This document shows positions 1 to 7,580 of a stretch of DNA of 64,000 nt, in pieces. The notes under the pieces are model-generated. The model saw only the letters and a program-made list of their open reading frames with translations. It made no database searches and had not been told where the DNA came from. Made by a program: the position numbers and the translations under genes. This DNA is from Gaiellasilicea sp963731615. GTDB taxonomy: Bacteria > Actinomycetota > Thermoleophilia > Gaiellales > Gaiellaceae. Numbering within the stretch: the first letter of the stretch is position 1; each line of letters begins with the position of its first letter. Location: contig CAVSWD010000008.1 of NCBI GenBank assembly GCA_963731615.1, positions 186,001 to 250,000 of the forward strand, written 5' to 3'.

Positions 1-507
1 GCGATCGGTCGCGAGCTGAACCTCTCGCACGTCGAGCTAGACCTGCTCGGCCACGCCGCCCTCTTCCACGACATCGGCAAGCTCGCGATTCCTGATTCGA
101 TCCTGTTGAAGCCGGCGAGCCTCACCGAGGGCGAATGGGACCTGATGCAGAAGCACGCCGACGAAGGCGCACGGATCATCGACAGGCTCGGCTTCCTCGG
201 CGACGCCGTGCCCGCCATCCGGCATCATCACGAGCGGTTCGACGGCATGGGCTATCCCGATCGCCTCCGCGGGGAGGAGATCCCCCTGGGCGCGCGGATC
301 ATCCATGTCGCAGACGCGCTCGACTCGATGCTCACAACCCGCATCTACCGGGCGGCCCGGCCGCTCGAGGAGTCCCTCGCCGAGCTCCACGCGGCCGCGG
401 GCACCCAGTTCTGCCCCCGTTGCGTCTCGGCGCTCGATCGGATCCTCCCGCTCGACGGGGTCGATGGCGGCGTCGCCCTCCGGCGACCGCTCAGCGCCGT
501 CTCCTAG
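1..507 (+). CDS. HD-GYP domain protein (C-terminal part, 5' truncated by window edge)
   Basis: This is the C-terminal 168 residues of a protein entering from the left edge. The frame is open from base 1. It shows the metal-binding FHDIGK segment near residue 24 and then HHHERFDGMGYP with GEEIPLGARII around residues 74-100, the hallmarks of HD-GYP domains. Characterised members hydrolyse cyclic di-GMP to pGpG or GMP in the cytosol. The last ~45 residues carry the short QFCPRCVSAL segment typical of the domain end. Any N-terminal sensor (GAF, PAS, receiver) lies outside the window. A c-di-GMP role fits the RsiG-like protein at 10559, but a direct link is inference. Confidence 0.9.
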   Translation, partial: AIGRELNLSHVELDLLGHAALFHDIGKLAIPDSILLKPASLTEGEWDLMQKHADEGARIIDRLGFLGDAVPAIRHHHERFDGMGYPDRLRGEEIPLGARIIHVADALDSMLTTRIYRAARPLEESLAELHAAAGTQFCPRCVSALDRILPLDGVDGGVALRRPLSAVS

Positions 508-540
508 AAGTCAAGGCCGGCCAGGCCCGTTCTAGCCGTC

Positions 541-568
541 TTGCACATCGGCGAAAATGCTCTACACT
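541..568 (+). promoter_or_regulatory. Predicted sigma-70-type promoter for the 575 gene, apparently leaderless
   Basis: TTGCAC at 541-546 and TACACT at 563-568 are separated by 16 bp, a good match to housekeeping -35 and -10 elements. Transcription would begin about 6-7 bases after the -10, at the ATG at 575. No ribosome binding site is visible, so a leaderless mRNA, common in actinobacteria, is inferred. Confidence 0.55.
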
Positions 569-574
569 GTTTGC

Positions 575-1256
575 ATGGGACGAGCCCGCCGCCACCCTGC
601 GGTGGCAGGCATCGATCCGGAGGCGCTGGCGGCGTTCCAGGCGGGAATCCGCAAGCGCTACACGGACGACGAGATCCTCGCGCAGCTCAAGGCCAGCGCG
701 AGCGCGCCTCGGGCGCTCGCCGACGATGCGTGAGTTCGCCGCGGACGAGCAGACGACTGTGCACCCGCAGACGGTGATCGAGCACTTCGGCAGCTGGAAC
801 GCAGCAAAGCGCCAGGCCGGCCTCGTACCGCGGCGGTTCGCGACCCGCGAGGAGCTGCTGGGCCGTCTCCGCGACCTCGGCGAGGAGCTCGGCCGCACGC
901 CTACGGCCCGCGACATCGACGAGCGCAAGGGCGCGATGCCGTCGAAGTCGCTCCTCTGGCACACCTTCGGGTCGCTCGCGCAAGCATTGCGCGCCGCCGG
1001 CTTCGACGTGCCGGTGGGGGAGGAGCGACTCGAGCGGGCCGTCGAGCAGGGCGCTGTGCTCTCTCGCACGCTCGGCCGACTGCCCAAGATGGCGGACTGG
1101 GCCAAAGCACGCCGTGCCGACCCGGCCCTGCTGACGGAGTGGCAGGTCTACCGGATGATCGACGTGCAGCCGGCGTGGGCCACATTTCAGTATCTCGTTC
1201 GCGAGCGTCTGCGCGAAGAGGGCAGCACGGTTGCCCCGGACGGGACCGTCAGCTAG
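575..1256 (+). CDS. Homing-endonuclease-associated-repeat (HEAR) protein, frame broken near 700
   Basis: The ATG at 575 opens a frame whose product contains IRKRYTDDEILAQLKASA and then stops at 733. The natural continuation (LGRSPTMREFAAD, then FGSWNAAKRQAGL) is one frame away and runs to 1256. In the shifted frame a second repeat (TREELLGRLRDLGEELGRTPTARDI, with FGSLAQALRAAGF) and a divergent third unit follow. These ~60-residue units match the homing-endonuclease-associated repeat, a small helical DNA-binding module also found in free-standing actinobacterial proteins. No HNH or LAGLIDADG nuclease motif is present. An ATG at 726 overlapping the first stop could give a shorter restart product, but one repeat spans the break, so a single-base error or mutation near 690-705 is more likely. 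Function unknown; DNA binding is inferred. Confidence 0.65.
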
Positions 1257-1259
1257 GAA

Positions 1260-2054
1260 CTAGCCGGTCGCGAGAATCGCTGCTAGGCGCTGCAGGCAGG
1301 AGACGCCTTCGTCCGGCGCGCGGACGGAGGGGAGGACCGTCTCCTCGACGTAGGTGCGATCGGGCTGGAAGCGATCGGCGCTCTCGACGCGGCCGTCACG
1401 GATGCGCAGCAGCGTCCCCTCGTCGACCTCACGCTTGCGGAGGGTGAGGCGAATCGACTGCTCGAGCACCTCGAGCGCGGCGCGCGTCGAGGCGAAGAAG
1501 AGCTCCTTGCCGGCGGTGCCGATCCAGAGGGGCCGTCCGGCGGCTCGGGCGAGAAAGAGCGTGAAACCCTCGCGCTCGTCCAGCCACGCGGTCGCCATCG
1601 CACCGTGCAGCTCCTCGAGCGCCTCGGGACGGCCTTCGGCGTGCTCGGCCAGGGCGAAGATCGCCTCGGAGTCGACGGTCATGTCGGGATGCGCGCGCCC
1701 GAAGCCGTAGCGCGCGAAGATCTCCTCGTCGTTCGTGATGATCCCGTTGTGGATCCCGACCACGTTGCCGTGACGGATCGGGTGGTTGTTCGCTTCGATC
1801 GTCGGATGACCCTTGGTGTAGTCGCGAACGTGGACGAGCACCTGCGTCGAGGCGGACGGGATGTGGAGCTCGTCGAGCAGCTCGCTCGCGCCTGAACGGC
1901 GCTTGTGCACCGTCACCGAGGGGCTGGAGCCGCGATGCGCGTACCCGACTGCGTCGGCGCCACGCTCTGCGATCCCGGCCAGCAGCGCCTGCGCCGCCAG
2001 CGTCCGCTGGACACTCGACTCCTGGCTGAGGCTGTAACCCGCAATTCCGCACAT
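1260..2054 (-). CDS. Stand-alone class II (Ntn) glutamine amidotransferase, GlmS N-domain-like
   Basis: The 264-residue product begins MCGIAGY, so after Met removal Cys2 would be the N-terminal nucleophile; this fixes the start at 2054 although the frame is open further upstream. Other class II glutaminase signatures follow: a VHVRDYTKGHP segment, NNHPI, the IHNGII loop and a DSEAIFAL stretch. The domain resembles the glutaminase half of glucosamine-6-phosphate synthase. The partner sugar-isomerase (SIS) domains are absent because the protein ends after the Ntn fold. It could supply ammonia to a separate synthase or act as an amidase; the substrate is unknown. It is divergent from the sigma factor gene at 2209, with ~150 bp of shared upstream DNA. 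Confidence 0.82.
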   Translation of the reverse strand: MCGIAGYSLSQESSVQRTLAAQALLAGIAERGADAVGYAHRGSSPSVTVHKRRSGASELLDELHIPSASTQVLVHVRDYTKGHPTIEANNHPIRHGNVVGIHNGIITNDEEIFARYGFGRAHPDMTVDSEAIFALAEHAEGRPEALEELHGAMATAWLDEREGFTLFLARAAGRPLWIGTAGKELFFASTRAALEVLEQSIRLTLRKREVDEGTLLRIRDGRVESADRFQPDRTYVEETVLPSVRAPDEGVSCLQRLAAILATG

Positions 2055-2208
2055 ACGTGATGAAATCCTAAGCTTGTGATCGGCTGGAACGATTTCCCGC
2101 TTGCGAAGCGTAGACGCAATGTGTTGGCACGAGGTTAGGACTACCCGGGCGGGATTCGGCACCAATTGACGGATTCCTCAAGCCCCGGGGCTGCAAGGCC
2201 GATACGGG

Positions 2209-3165
2209 GTGCAGATGGAACCGAACGCCGCCGAACCCGTCTTCGAGCCCGTCCCCGAGCCGCGGCTCGAGCTCCTTCCTGCGCCCGAGGACGTCGCGGA
2301 CGCCGAGGAGGCCGAGGAGGTGGAGGAGGTCGCCGCGCCGGAGGCGACCCAGGATCCGCTGAAGCTCTACGTTCGCCAGATCGGCGACGGCCGCCTGCTC
2401 ACCCCGGTCGAGGAGCGCGAGCTCGCACGCCGCAAGGACGAGGGTGACGAGGCCGCGAAGCGGCGGCTGATCGAGTGCAACCTCCGGCTCGTCATGTCGA
2501 TCACCCGTAACTACACGAAGGCCGGCGTGCCACTCCTCGACCTGATTCAGGAGGGCAATCTCGGCCTGATCCGGGCCGTCGAGAAGTTCGACTACAAGAT
2601 GGGCTTCAAGCTGTCGACGTACGCGACCTGGTGGATTCGCCAGGCCGTGACGCGGGCGCTGGCCGAGCAGGGGCGGACGATTCGCCTGCCCGTGCACGTC
2701 GCGGAGCAGGTGCGGCGCGTCACGCGCGGCCGCCGGGTGCTCGCGCAGAAGCTGAACCGCGACCCGAGTCACGAGGAGATCGCGAAGGAGGCCGGCTTCA
2801 CGCCCGAGCGCGTTCGCGAGCTGCTCGAGCTGGTCCAGGATCCGGTCAGCCTCGAGACGCCGGTCGGCGACGGCGAGAGCCTCTATGGCGACATGATCCA
2901 GGACACGAAGTCGGCCGAGCCGGACGTGGAGACCGCGGAGCGGCTCCGCACCGTCGAGCTGACCGAGGCGCTCGATCGCCTCGAGCCACGCATGCGGCAC
3001 GTCCTGGCCCAGCGGTTCGGGCTCGACGGAAACCATCCGCAGACGCTCGAAGAGGTCGGCGTGGGGCTGGGGATCACGCGCGAGCGCGTTCGCCAGCTCG
3101 AGTCGCGCGCACTCCGCGAGCTCCGGACGGTCGCCCCAGCGCTCGAGTTCTACCTCCGCACCTGA
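2209..3165 (+). CDS. RNA polymerase sigma factor, RpoD/SigA-type (group 1/2)
   Basis: A 318-residue sigma-70 protein. After an acidic, proline-rich N-terminus (~40 residues) comes region 1.2 (DPLKLYVRQIG), region 2 with NLRLVMSITRNY, LLDLIQEGNLGLIRAVEKFDY and the -10 reading YATWWIRQAVTRAL, then region 3 (RLPVHVAEQ) and region 4 with the TRERVRQLESRAL helix-turn-helix. It lacks a recognisable region 1.1. The start may be GTG 2209 or ATG 2215. It converges with the second sigma gene at 3245-4306. Which of the two is the essential factor cannot be told from sequence; this one is the more divergent (YKMGFKLS rather than WRRGFKFS), suggesting a group 2 paralogue. Confidence 0.92.
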   Translation: MQMEPNAAEPVFEPVPEPRLELLPAPEDVADAEEAEEVEEVAAPEATQDPLKLYVRQIGDGRLLTPVEERELARRKDEGDEAAKRRLIECNLRLVMSITRNYTKAGVPLLDLIQEGNLGLIRAVEKFDYKMGFKLSTYATWWIRQAVTRALAEQGRTIRLPVHVAEQVRRVTRGRRVLAQKLNRDPSHEEIAKEAGFTPERVRELLELVQDPVSLETPVGDGESLYGDMIQDTKSAEPDVETAERLRTVELTEALDRLEPRMRHVLAQRFGLDGNHPQTLEEVGVGLGITRERVRQLESRALRELRTVAPALEFYLRT

Positions 3166-3169
3166 GCAC

Positions 3170-3232
3170 GGGCCGCGAAGCGGCCCCTTCAGGGGTTTGC
3201 GCGATCAGAATCTGCTCTCGCAGATTCTGATC
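3170..3232. repeat. Composite double-hairpin repeat, copy A
   Basis: A constant module contains GGGCCGC-GAA-GCGGCCC (3170-3186) followed by CCCC-TTCA-GGGG. It is joined by TTTGCGC to a perfect 13-bp stem, GATCAGAATCTGC (3203-3215) pairing with 3220-3232 around a TCTC loop. It sits between two convergent sigma genes, 4 bp after one stop and 12 bp after the other, so it can act as a bidirectional terminator. The same layout with a different stem sequence recurs at 22763-22825, and inverted at 7472-7532. Confidence 0.8.
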
Positions 3233-3244
3233 ATGCGACGGCAG

Positions 3245-4306
3245 CTACAGCGCTGCGCCGACTGACTCGAGCTCGCGCAGCGTCGCGAGGCGCTTGAGCG
3301 AGTCGAGCTCGATCTGGCGGACGCGTTCACGCGTCAGGCCGAGCCGGCGCCCGATCTCCTCGAGCGTCTTCGGATCAGCATCGGTCAGCCCGTAGCGGAG
3401 GACGACGACCTGCCGCTCGCGCTCCGAGAGCGCTTGCAGCGCCTCGTTCAAGGCCTGGCTCCGCAACGAGAGCTCGACCTCCTCCTCGGGCAGCGGGGCG
3501 TCGCCGGCGACGAAATCGCCGAAGACCGCGTCCTCGGCCTCGCCGACGGGCTGATCGAGGCTGGTCGAGGCCCGCGCCGCGGCTCGCACCTCGAGCGCCT
3601 GCTGCAGCGGCAGCGAGGCCTCCTCGGCGATCTCGTCGAGCGTCGGCTCGCGGCCGAGCTGCGTCCAAAGCGTCCGCTCGGCCCGGTTCATCTTCTGCAG
3701 CCGCTCGACGATGTGCACCGGCATCCGGATCGTCCGCGCCTTGTCGGCGAGCGCCCGCGCGACCGCCTGGCGGATCCACCAGGTCGCGTAGGTGGAGAAC
3801 TTGAAGCCGCGGCGCCAGTCGAACTTCTCGACCGCGCGGATCAGCCCGAGCGTGCCCTCCTGGATCAGATCCAGGAAGGGAAGCCCCTGGTTGCGGTAGT
3901 TCTTGGCGATCGAGACGACCAGGCGCAGATTCGACTGGATCATCCGCTGCTTGGCGAGCGGATCACCGCCCTCGATCTTCTTCGCCAGCTCCACCTCCTG
4001 CGCCGCGGTCAGCAGCTGGTGCCGTCCCGCCTCGCGAAGAAAGAGCTGGAGCGCGTCGGTCGTGGTCTCCTGGGGTGCGGCCGGGGGCGGCGGTGCCGGC
4101 TCCTCGGGCTGCCGCTCCTCGATCAGCTCGATCCCGCGCCGGTCGAGCTCCCGATAGAGAGCGTCCAGCTCGAGCGCGTCGAGGTCGTGTGCCTCGAGCA
4201 GCTCCGCCAGCTCGCCGGACTTGAGCGACCCGGCCTGCTCGGCGGCGTCCAGCTGCTGCTGGAGCTCGTCGTTCCGAAGCAGGTGTTCGATGTCGACGGT
4301 CGTCAT
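3245..4306 (-). CDS. rpoD: Principal RNA polymerase sigma factor RpoD/SigA
   Basis: A 353-residue sigma-70 protein. The first ~60 residues resemble region 1.1 (LLRNDELQQQLDAAE, then GELAELLEAHDLDALELDALYRELDRRGIEL in pieces), followed by a proline-rich linker. Region 1.2 is DALQLFLREAGRHQLLT. Region 2 has NLRLVVSIAKNYRNQGLPFLDLIQEG and YATWWIRQAVARAL, and region 4 ends in LTRERVRQIELDSLKRL. Regions 2-4 are closest to classical housekeeping factors, so this is the better candidate for the primary sigma factor. The ATG at 4306 is followed directly by the structured N-terminus. Upstream lies a small hairpin (4340-4356) and corA in the same direction. Confidence 0.93.
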   Translation of the reverse strand: MTTVDIEHLLRNDELQQQLDAAEQAGSLKSGELAELLEAHDLDALELDALYRELDRRGIELIEERQPEEPAPPPPAAPQETTTDALQLFLREAGRHQLLTAAQEVELAKKIEGGDPLAKQRMIQSNLRLVVSIAKNYRNQGLPFLDLIQEGTLGLIRAVEKFDWRRGFKFSTYATWWIRQAVARALADKARTIRMPVHIVERLQKMNRAERTLWTQLGREPTLDEIAEEASLPLQQALEVRAAARASTSLDQPVGEAEDAVFGDFVAGDAPLPEEEVELSLRSQALNEALQALSERERQVVVLRYGLTDADPKTLEEIGRRLGLTRERVRQIELDSLKRLATLRELESVGAAL

Positions 4307-4339
4307 GGAGTGCGAAGCGCGGCTACTCGCCCTGTACCC

Positions 4340-4356
4340 GGGAGCTTCTCGCTCCC
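4340..4356 (-). terminator. Small hairpin between corA and rpoD
   Basis: GGGAGC (4340-4345) pairs with GCTCCC (4351-4356) across a 5-base loop. It lies downstream of the corA stop and upstream of the rpoD start, both minus strand. There is no T-run, so it may be a weak terminator or rpoD leader structure. Confidence 0.35.
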
Positions 4357-4384
4357 AAACCCCCGTGTCCAGCCTCGTCGGCCG

Positions 4385-5359
4385 TCAGAGCCAGCCGGAG
4401 CGGCGGAAGCGGATGTAGAGATAGCTGCAGGCGGCCGCGATCACGAGCAGCACGGCCGGATAGCCGAAGCGCCATTCGAGCTCGGGCATGTGCTCGAAGT
4501 TCATCCCGTAGATGCCGGCGATCATCGTCGGGACCGCGATGATCGCCACCCAGGCGGAAATCTTGCGCATGTCCTCGTTCTGCCGGACGCTCACCTGCGT
4601 GAGGTTCGCCTGCAGGATGCCGCCGAGCAGGTCACGGATGCCGTTCACGTTCTCGTCGGCTCGGGCAGCGTGATCGGCGACGTCACGCAGGTAGTCATGG
4701 GTCGACTCGGCGATCAGCGGCTCCGACTGGAGCGCGTCGAGCACGTCCGACAGCGGCGCGATGGCGCTGTGGAACTCCAGCACCTCGCGGCGCAGCTTGT
4801 AGATCCGTTCCACAGGGTTTGCGCGGCCGTCCGAGAAGACATCAGCCTCGACCTCGGCTACGTCGCGTCTCGACTGCCACGATCGCAGGCTGGTAGCCGT
4901 CGACGATCCGGTCGACGATTGCGTACAGCGCCGCGCTCGGTCCCTGGGCGAGCAGCTCAGGACGCTGCTCGATCTCCTCGCGCGCAGTCGGCCGAGCCCG
5001 CCGCCTTCTCCGTGGCGCACCGACACGAGGAAGTCCCTGCCGATAAACAGCATGACCTCGCCGATCTCGACGACCTCCTCAGAGTCGACGTATTGCACCG
5101 TCTTCAAGACGACGAAGAGGGAGTCGCCGTAGTGTTCAAGCTTCGGCCGCTGATGCGCTTTCACCGCGTCCTCGACCGCCAGCTCGTGGAGGTCGAACTC
5201 CCTCCGGACAACGTCGAACTCTTCCGCGGTCGGCTCGACGAGGCCGACCCACATGAAGGCACGGTCGTCGTTCAGGTGCGCCCGGATGCCGTCGACCTCG
5301 GGTTTGGTCGCAACACGGACACCCTGCTCGTAGACGGCGCAGTCGACGATCACCGGCAC
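4385..5359 (-). CDS. corA: CorA-family divalent cation transporter, with two compensating frame breaks
   Basis: A CorA-type Mg2+/Co2+ channel subunit (pentameric inner-membrane family). The N-terminal cytoplasmic domain includes PTAEEFDVVRREFDLHELAVEDA and RPKLEHYGDSLFVVL. The C-terminus has two membrane segments, the first ending in the family signature YGMNF followed by EHMPELEW. Between ~4998 and ~4868 the long frame reads as low-complexity Arg/Ser. The adjacent frame there gives EEIEQRPELLAQGPSAALYA followed by IVDRIVDGYQPAIVAVE, exactly the missing helix of the family. Two single-base errors of opposite effect therefore bracket this stretch. The true protein is ~325 residues and probably functional. 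Confidence 0.85.
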   Translation of the reverse strand: MPVIVDCAVYEQGVRVATKPEVDGIRAHLNDDRAFMWVGLVEPTAEEFDVVRREFDLHELAVEDAVKAHQRPKLEHYGDSLFVVLKTVQYVDSEEVVEIGEVMLFIGRDFLVSVRHGEGGGLGRLRARRSSSVLSCSPRDRARRCTQSSTGSSTATSLRSWQSRRDVAEVEADVFSDGRANPVERIYKLRREVLEFHSAIAPLSDVLDALQSEPLIAESTHDYLRDVADHAARADENVNGIRDLLGGILQANLTQVSVRQNEDMRKISAWVAIIAVPTMIAGIYGMNFEHMPELEWRFGYPAVLLVIAAACSYLYIRFRRSGWL

Positions 5360-5413
5360 ATCATGACGACCGCGACTGCGCCGTTCCGTGAATGCACGAG
5401 AAGCGGCGTTATG

Positions 5414-6271
5414 TCAAGTTGGCTCGGATCGCCTCCGCCCTGTGGCGAGGACGATCCCGCAGACGACGACCGCGACGCCGGCCAGCTGCACTGCGGACGG
5501 GTCCTCGTCGATCAGCAGGATCGCGAGCAGCACCGCCGTGACCGGCTGCAGCGTCAGCACGACCGAGCTGATCGCCGCCGGCGCCCGCGGCAGCGCCGCC
5601 GCGATCAGGAGCCAGCCGAGCACCTGCGCGGTCAGCGCCAGCGTCACGAGCCACGCGAGTGCCTCCCACGAGGTCCGCAGCTCGAGGTCGTCCAGCAGCC
5701 ACCCAGCCGCGAGGACGACGATCGCCGAGGCGAGCGTGGCGTGGAAGAGCGCGCCCGCCGAGCGCCGGACGTCCGATGAGCTCGCACGCAGCGCGAGCAG
5801 GAAGCCCGCATAGACGACGGCCGTCAGCATGCCGAAGAAGACGCCGAGCGCCGGATCGTCGCCGTAGGCGTTCTCGCCGACGATCCCTGAGATCAGCACG
5901 ATGCCGATCAGCACGACCGGGACGGCAGCGACGACGCGGGCGCCGGGCCGCTCCGTCAGCAGCAGCCAGGCGGCGAGCGGCACGAGCACGACCTGTACGT
6001 TGCCGAGCACGGTCGCGAGTCCCGCCCCCACCGCTGCGATCGAGTGATGCCACAGGATCAGGTCTGCAGCGAGGAACGCTCCTGCGAGCCACGCGAGCCA
6101 GCGCGACCGCGCTCCCCTTGAGCCGTGGCGCCGGCGCTCGAGCCAGGCGATCACGAGCAGCGGCGGGACTGCGTACGCGCAGCGGTAGAACGCCGCGGTC
6201 GAAGGGGTCACGTCCGCGAGGCGCACGAGGATCCCCGAGAAGGCGATGCACCCCACCCCGGCGACGAGCAA
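5414..6271 (-). CDS. EamA/DMT-superfamily transporter
   Basis: A hydrophobic protein of ~285 residues with about ten predicted membrane helices arranged as two EamA repeats (second repeat from about FHATLASAIVVLAAGWLL). DMT carriers of this type usually export metabolites such as amino acids or sugar derivatives; no substrate can be read here. The frame stays open upstream into uppP, so the start is uncertain. I chose TTG 6271, 17 bp inside the space after the uppP stop, because the first membrane helix (LVAGVGCIAFSGILV) begins there; GTG at 6256 is an alternative. It likely shares a transcript with uppP. Confidence 0.78.
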   Translation of the reverse strand: MLVAGVGCIAFSGILVRLADVTPSTAAFYRCAYAVPPLLVIAWLERRRHGSRGARSRWLAWLAGAFLAADLILWHHSIAAVGAGLATVLGNVQVVLVPLAAWLLLTERPGARVVAAVPVVLIGIVLISGIVGENAYGDDPALGVFFGMLTAVVYAGFLLALRASSSDVRRSAGALFHATLASAIVVLAAGWLLDDLELRTSWEALAWLVTLALTAQVLGWLLIAAALPRAPAAISSVVLTLQPVTAVLLAILLIDEDPSAVQLAGVAVVVCGIVLATGRRRSEPT

Positions 6272-6288
6272 CGGCAGCGGTCGGGTGG

Positions 6289-7236
6289 TCAGAAGCCGGC
6301 CGGGCGTACACCCGTCGCGATCAGCAGCAGCACAATCGCGCCCACGAGCAGGCGAAAGACGACGAACAGCGTGTAGTTGTGGCGACGCACGTAACCGAGC
6401 AGCGCGGAGATCGCCACGAGCGCGCTCGCAAACGACGCCAGCGAGCCGACGACGAACGGCCCGGTCATCCCCGGCGGCAGGTCGGCGAGCAGGACATCGC
6501 CGACGCCCTTGTAGACGACCGCGCCGAAGGTGATCGGGACGAGCAGCAGGAACGAGAAGCGTGCCGCCGAGTCGCGATCGAGCTTGAGGAAGCGCCCGGC
6601 GGTGATCGTGACGCCGGACCGGGACACACCCGGCATCAGTGCGAGCGATTGCGCGAGCCCGATCCCGACGGCCGACTTGAGCCCGATCTGGCCCATGTCC
6701 TTCGACTGGGGACGACGATCGGCCAGATACAGGAAGCCGCCGAAGACCCCGAGCAGGATCGCAATCTGCCAGGGCTCGCCCAGGTTCTCCGCGATCAGGT
6801 TCTCCCCCAGCGCCCCGACGATCGCCGCAGGCACGGTGGCGGCGGCGACGTACCATGCGATCCGCTCGTCGGCCGTCTCGATCCGGCGCCGCCGGATGCT
6901 GCCGAGCCAGGCGGCAGCCAAACGAACGATGTCCCGCCAGAAGTAGACGACGACCGCGATCAGCGTGCCGAGATGGAGCGAGACGTCGAACGTCTGGTTG
7001 AACGCGTCGTTCTCTCGCAGGTACTCCCAGTCGGCAAGCCACGGAACGAGGATCAGATGGCCCGACGAGGAGATCGGCAGCAGCTCGGTCGCCCCCTGCA
7101 CGAGCCCGAGCACCAACGCCTGCCAGTCCGGCAGCGCCTCCGCGTTGTCCCCCACCCCGAGCAGCGTCAGGACGACCGCGACCCCGAACGCCGCGCCGGC
7201 GACGGTCCAGACGGGTGCGCGGCCCACGGCCGCCAT
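6289..7236 (-). CDS. uppP: Undecaprenyl-diphosphatase UppP (BacA family)
   Basis: The integral membrane phosphatase that recycles undecaprenyl pyrophosphate to the monophosphate carrier of cell-wall synthesis. The 315-residue product has the two family motifs: LVQGATELLPISSSGHL near residue 45 (Glu and Ser essential in the family) and MPGVSRSGVTI near residue 200, with the catalytic Arg in the second. About eight membrane segments are visible. The ATG at 7236 (MAAVGRAP) is preferred over an upstream start. The gene is functionally linked to uppS at 25959, which makes its substrate. Confidence 0.93.
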   Translation of the reverse strand: MAAVGRAPVWTVAGAAFGVAVVLTLLGVGDNAEALPDWQALVLGLVQGATELLPISSSGHLILVPWLADWEYLRENDAFNQTFDVSLHLGTLIAVVVYFWRDIVRLAAAWLGSIRRRRIETADERIAWYVAAATVPAAIVGALGENLIAENLGEPWQIAILLGVFGGFLYLADRRPQSKDMGQIGLKSAVGIGLAQSLALMPGVSRSGVTITAGRFLKLDRDSAARFSFLLLVPITFGAVVYKGVGDVLLADLPPGMTGPFVVGSLASFASALVAISALLGYVRRHNYTLFVVFRLLVGAIVLLLIATGVRPAGF

Positions 7237-7580
7237 CCTATGGACCGCGCCCCCACCAGGCGGACGGAAGAGAAGTTCGCGCAAATTGCACGAATGACCC
7301 TAGGCCCGCTCTTGTCTCGGCCGACGACCCCGGTTACGTTCTCGCTTGCAGGGAGCACGGAGCGCGATTAGGTCGAATCCGAGCTCGAGGGCCGTACGCG
7401 CAAGCGGAAAGTCAGCGGGTTCGGTGGACGAAAGCGCCACCGGCTCCCTGAATTCTTTTTGGCGCATATCGGGATCGGGATCTGCGGGAGCAGATCCCGA
7501 TCCGCGCCAAGACCCCTGAAGGGTCGCTTCGCTCCCAAGAGCACCGCGTATTCCATTTCGAGCTCGTTAGGATCGCGGTT
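7237..7580. other. 344-bp intergenic region without a convincing protein gene
   Basis: This lies between the divergent uppP and the small membrane protein gene at 7581. The right half holds repeat copy C (7472-7532). The left half, 7237-7471, has only an Arg/Pro-rich open frame (to 7451) that looks non-coding. A local GGTGG-N9-CCACC hairpin occurs near 7420. No tRNA, SRP, RNase P or tmRNA signature was recognised. Because the other two repeat copies follow gene ends in a fixed orientation, copy C may end an unrecognised plus-strand transcript here. Confidence 0.4.
7472..7532. repeat. Composite double-hairpin repeat, copy C (inverted relative to A and B)
   Basis: A perfect 14-bp stem, GGATCGGGATCTGC (7472-7485), pairs with 7490-7503 around a GGGA loop. 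It is followed by GCGCCAAG and the reverse complement of the constant module: ACCCCTGAAGGG at 7512-7523 and TCGCTTCGC to 7532. The GC-rich hairpin of the constant module is partly eroded compared with copies A and B. No gene end lies immediately before it on the plus strand. Confidence 0.75.

Noticed and set aside
575..1256. Programmed ribosomal frameshifting in the HEAR gene
   Set aside because: No slippery heptamer or following structure at the shift, and many other genes here have similar breaks, so error is simpler.
3434..5779. A 781-codon plus-strand open frame opposite rpoD and corA
   Set aside because: Its product is Arg/Leu-rich and without domains, and it is antisense to clear genes in GC-rich DNA, a typical shadow.
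7357..7400. A tRNA-like GGTCGAATCC segment at about 7370
   Set aside because: No acceptor stem or anticodon arm can be drawn around it.
7215..7451. A 78-codon plus-strand open frame in the uppP upstream region
   Set aside because: Arg/Pro-rich composition, start inside uppP and no domain; not counted as a gene.
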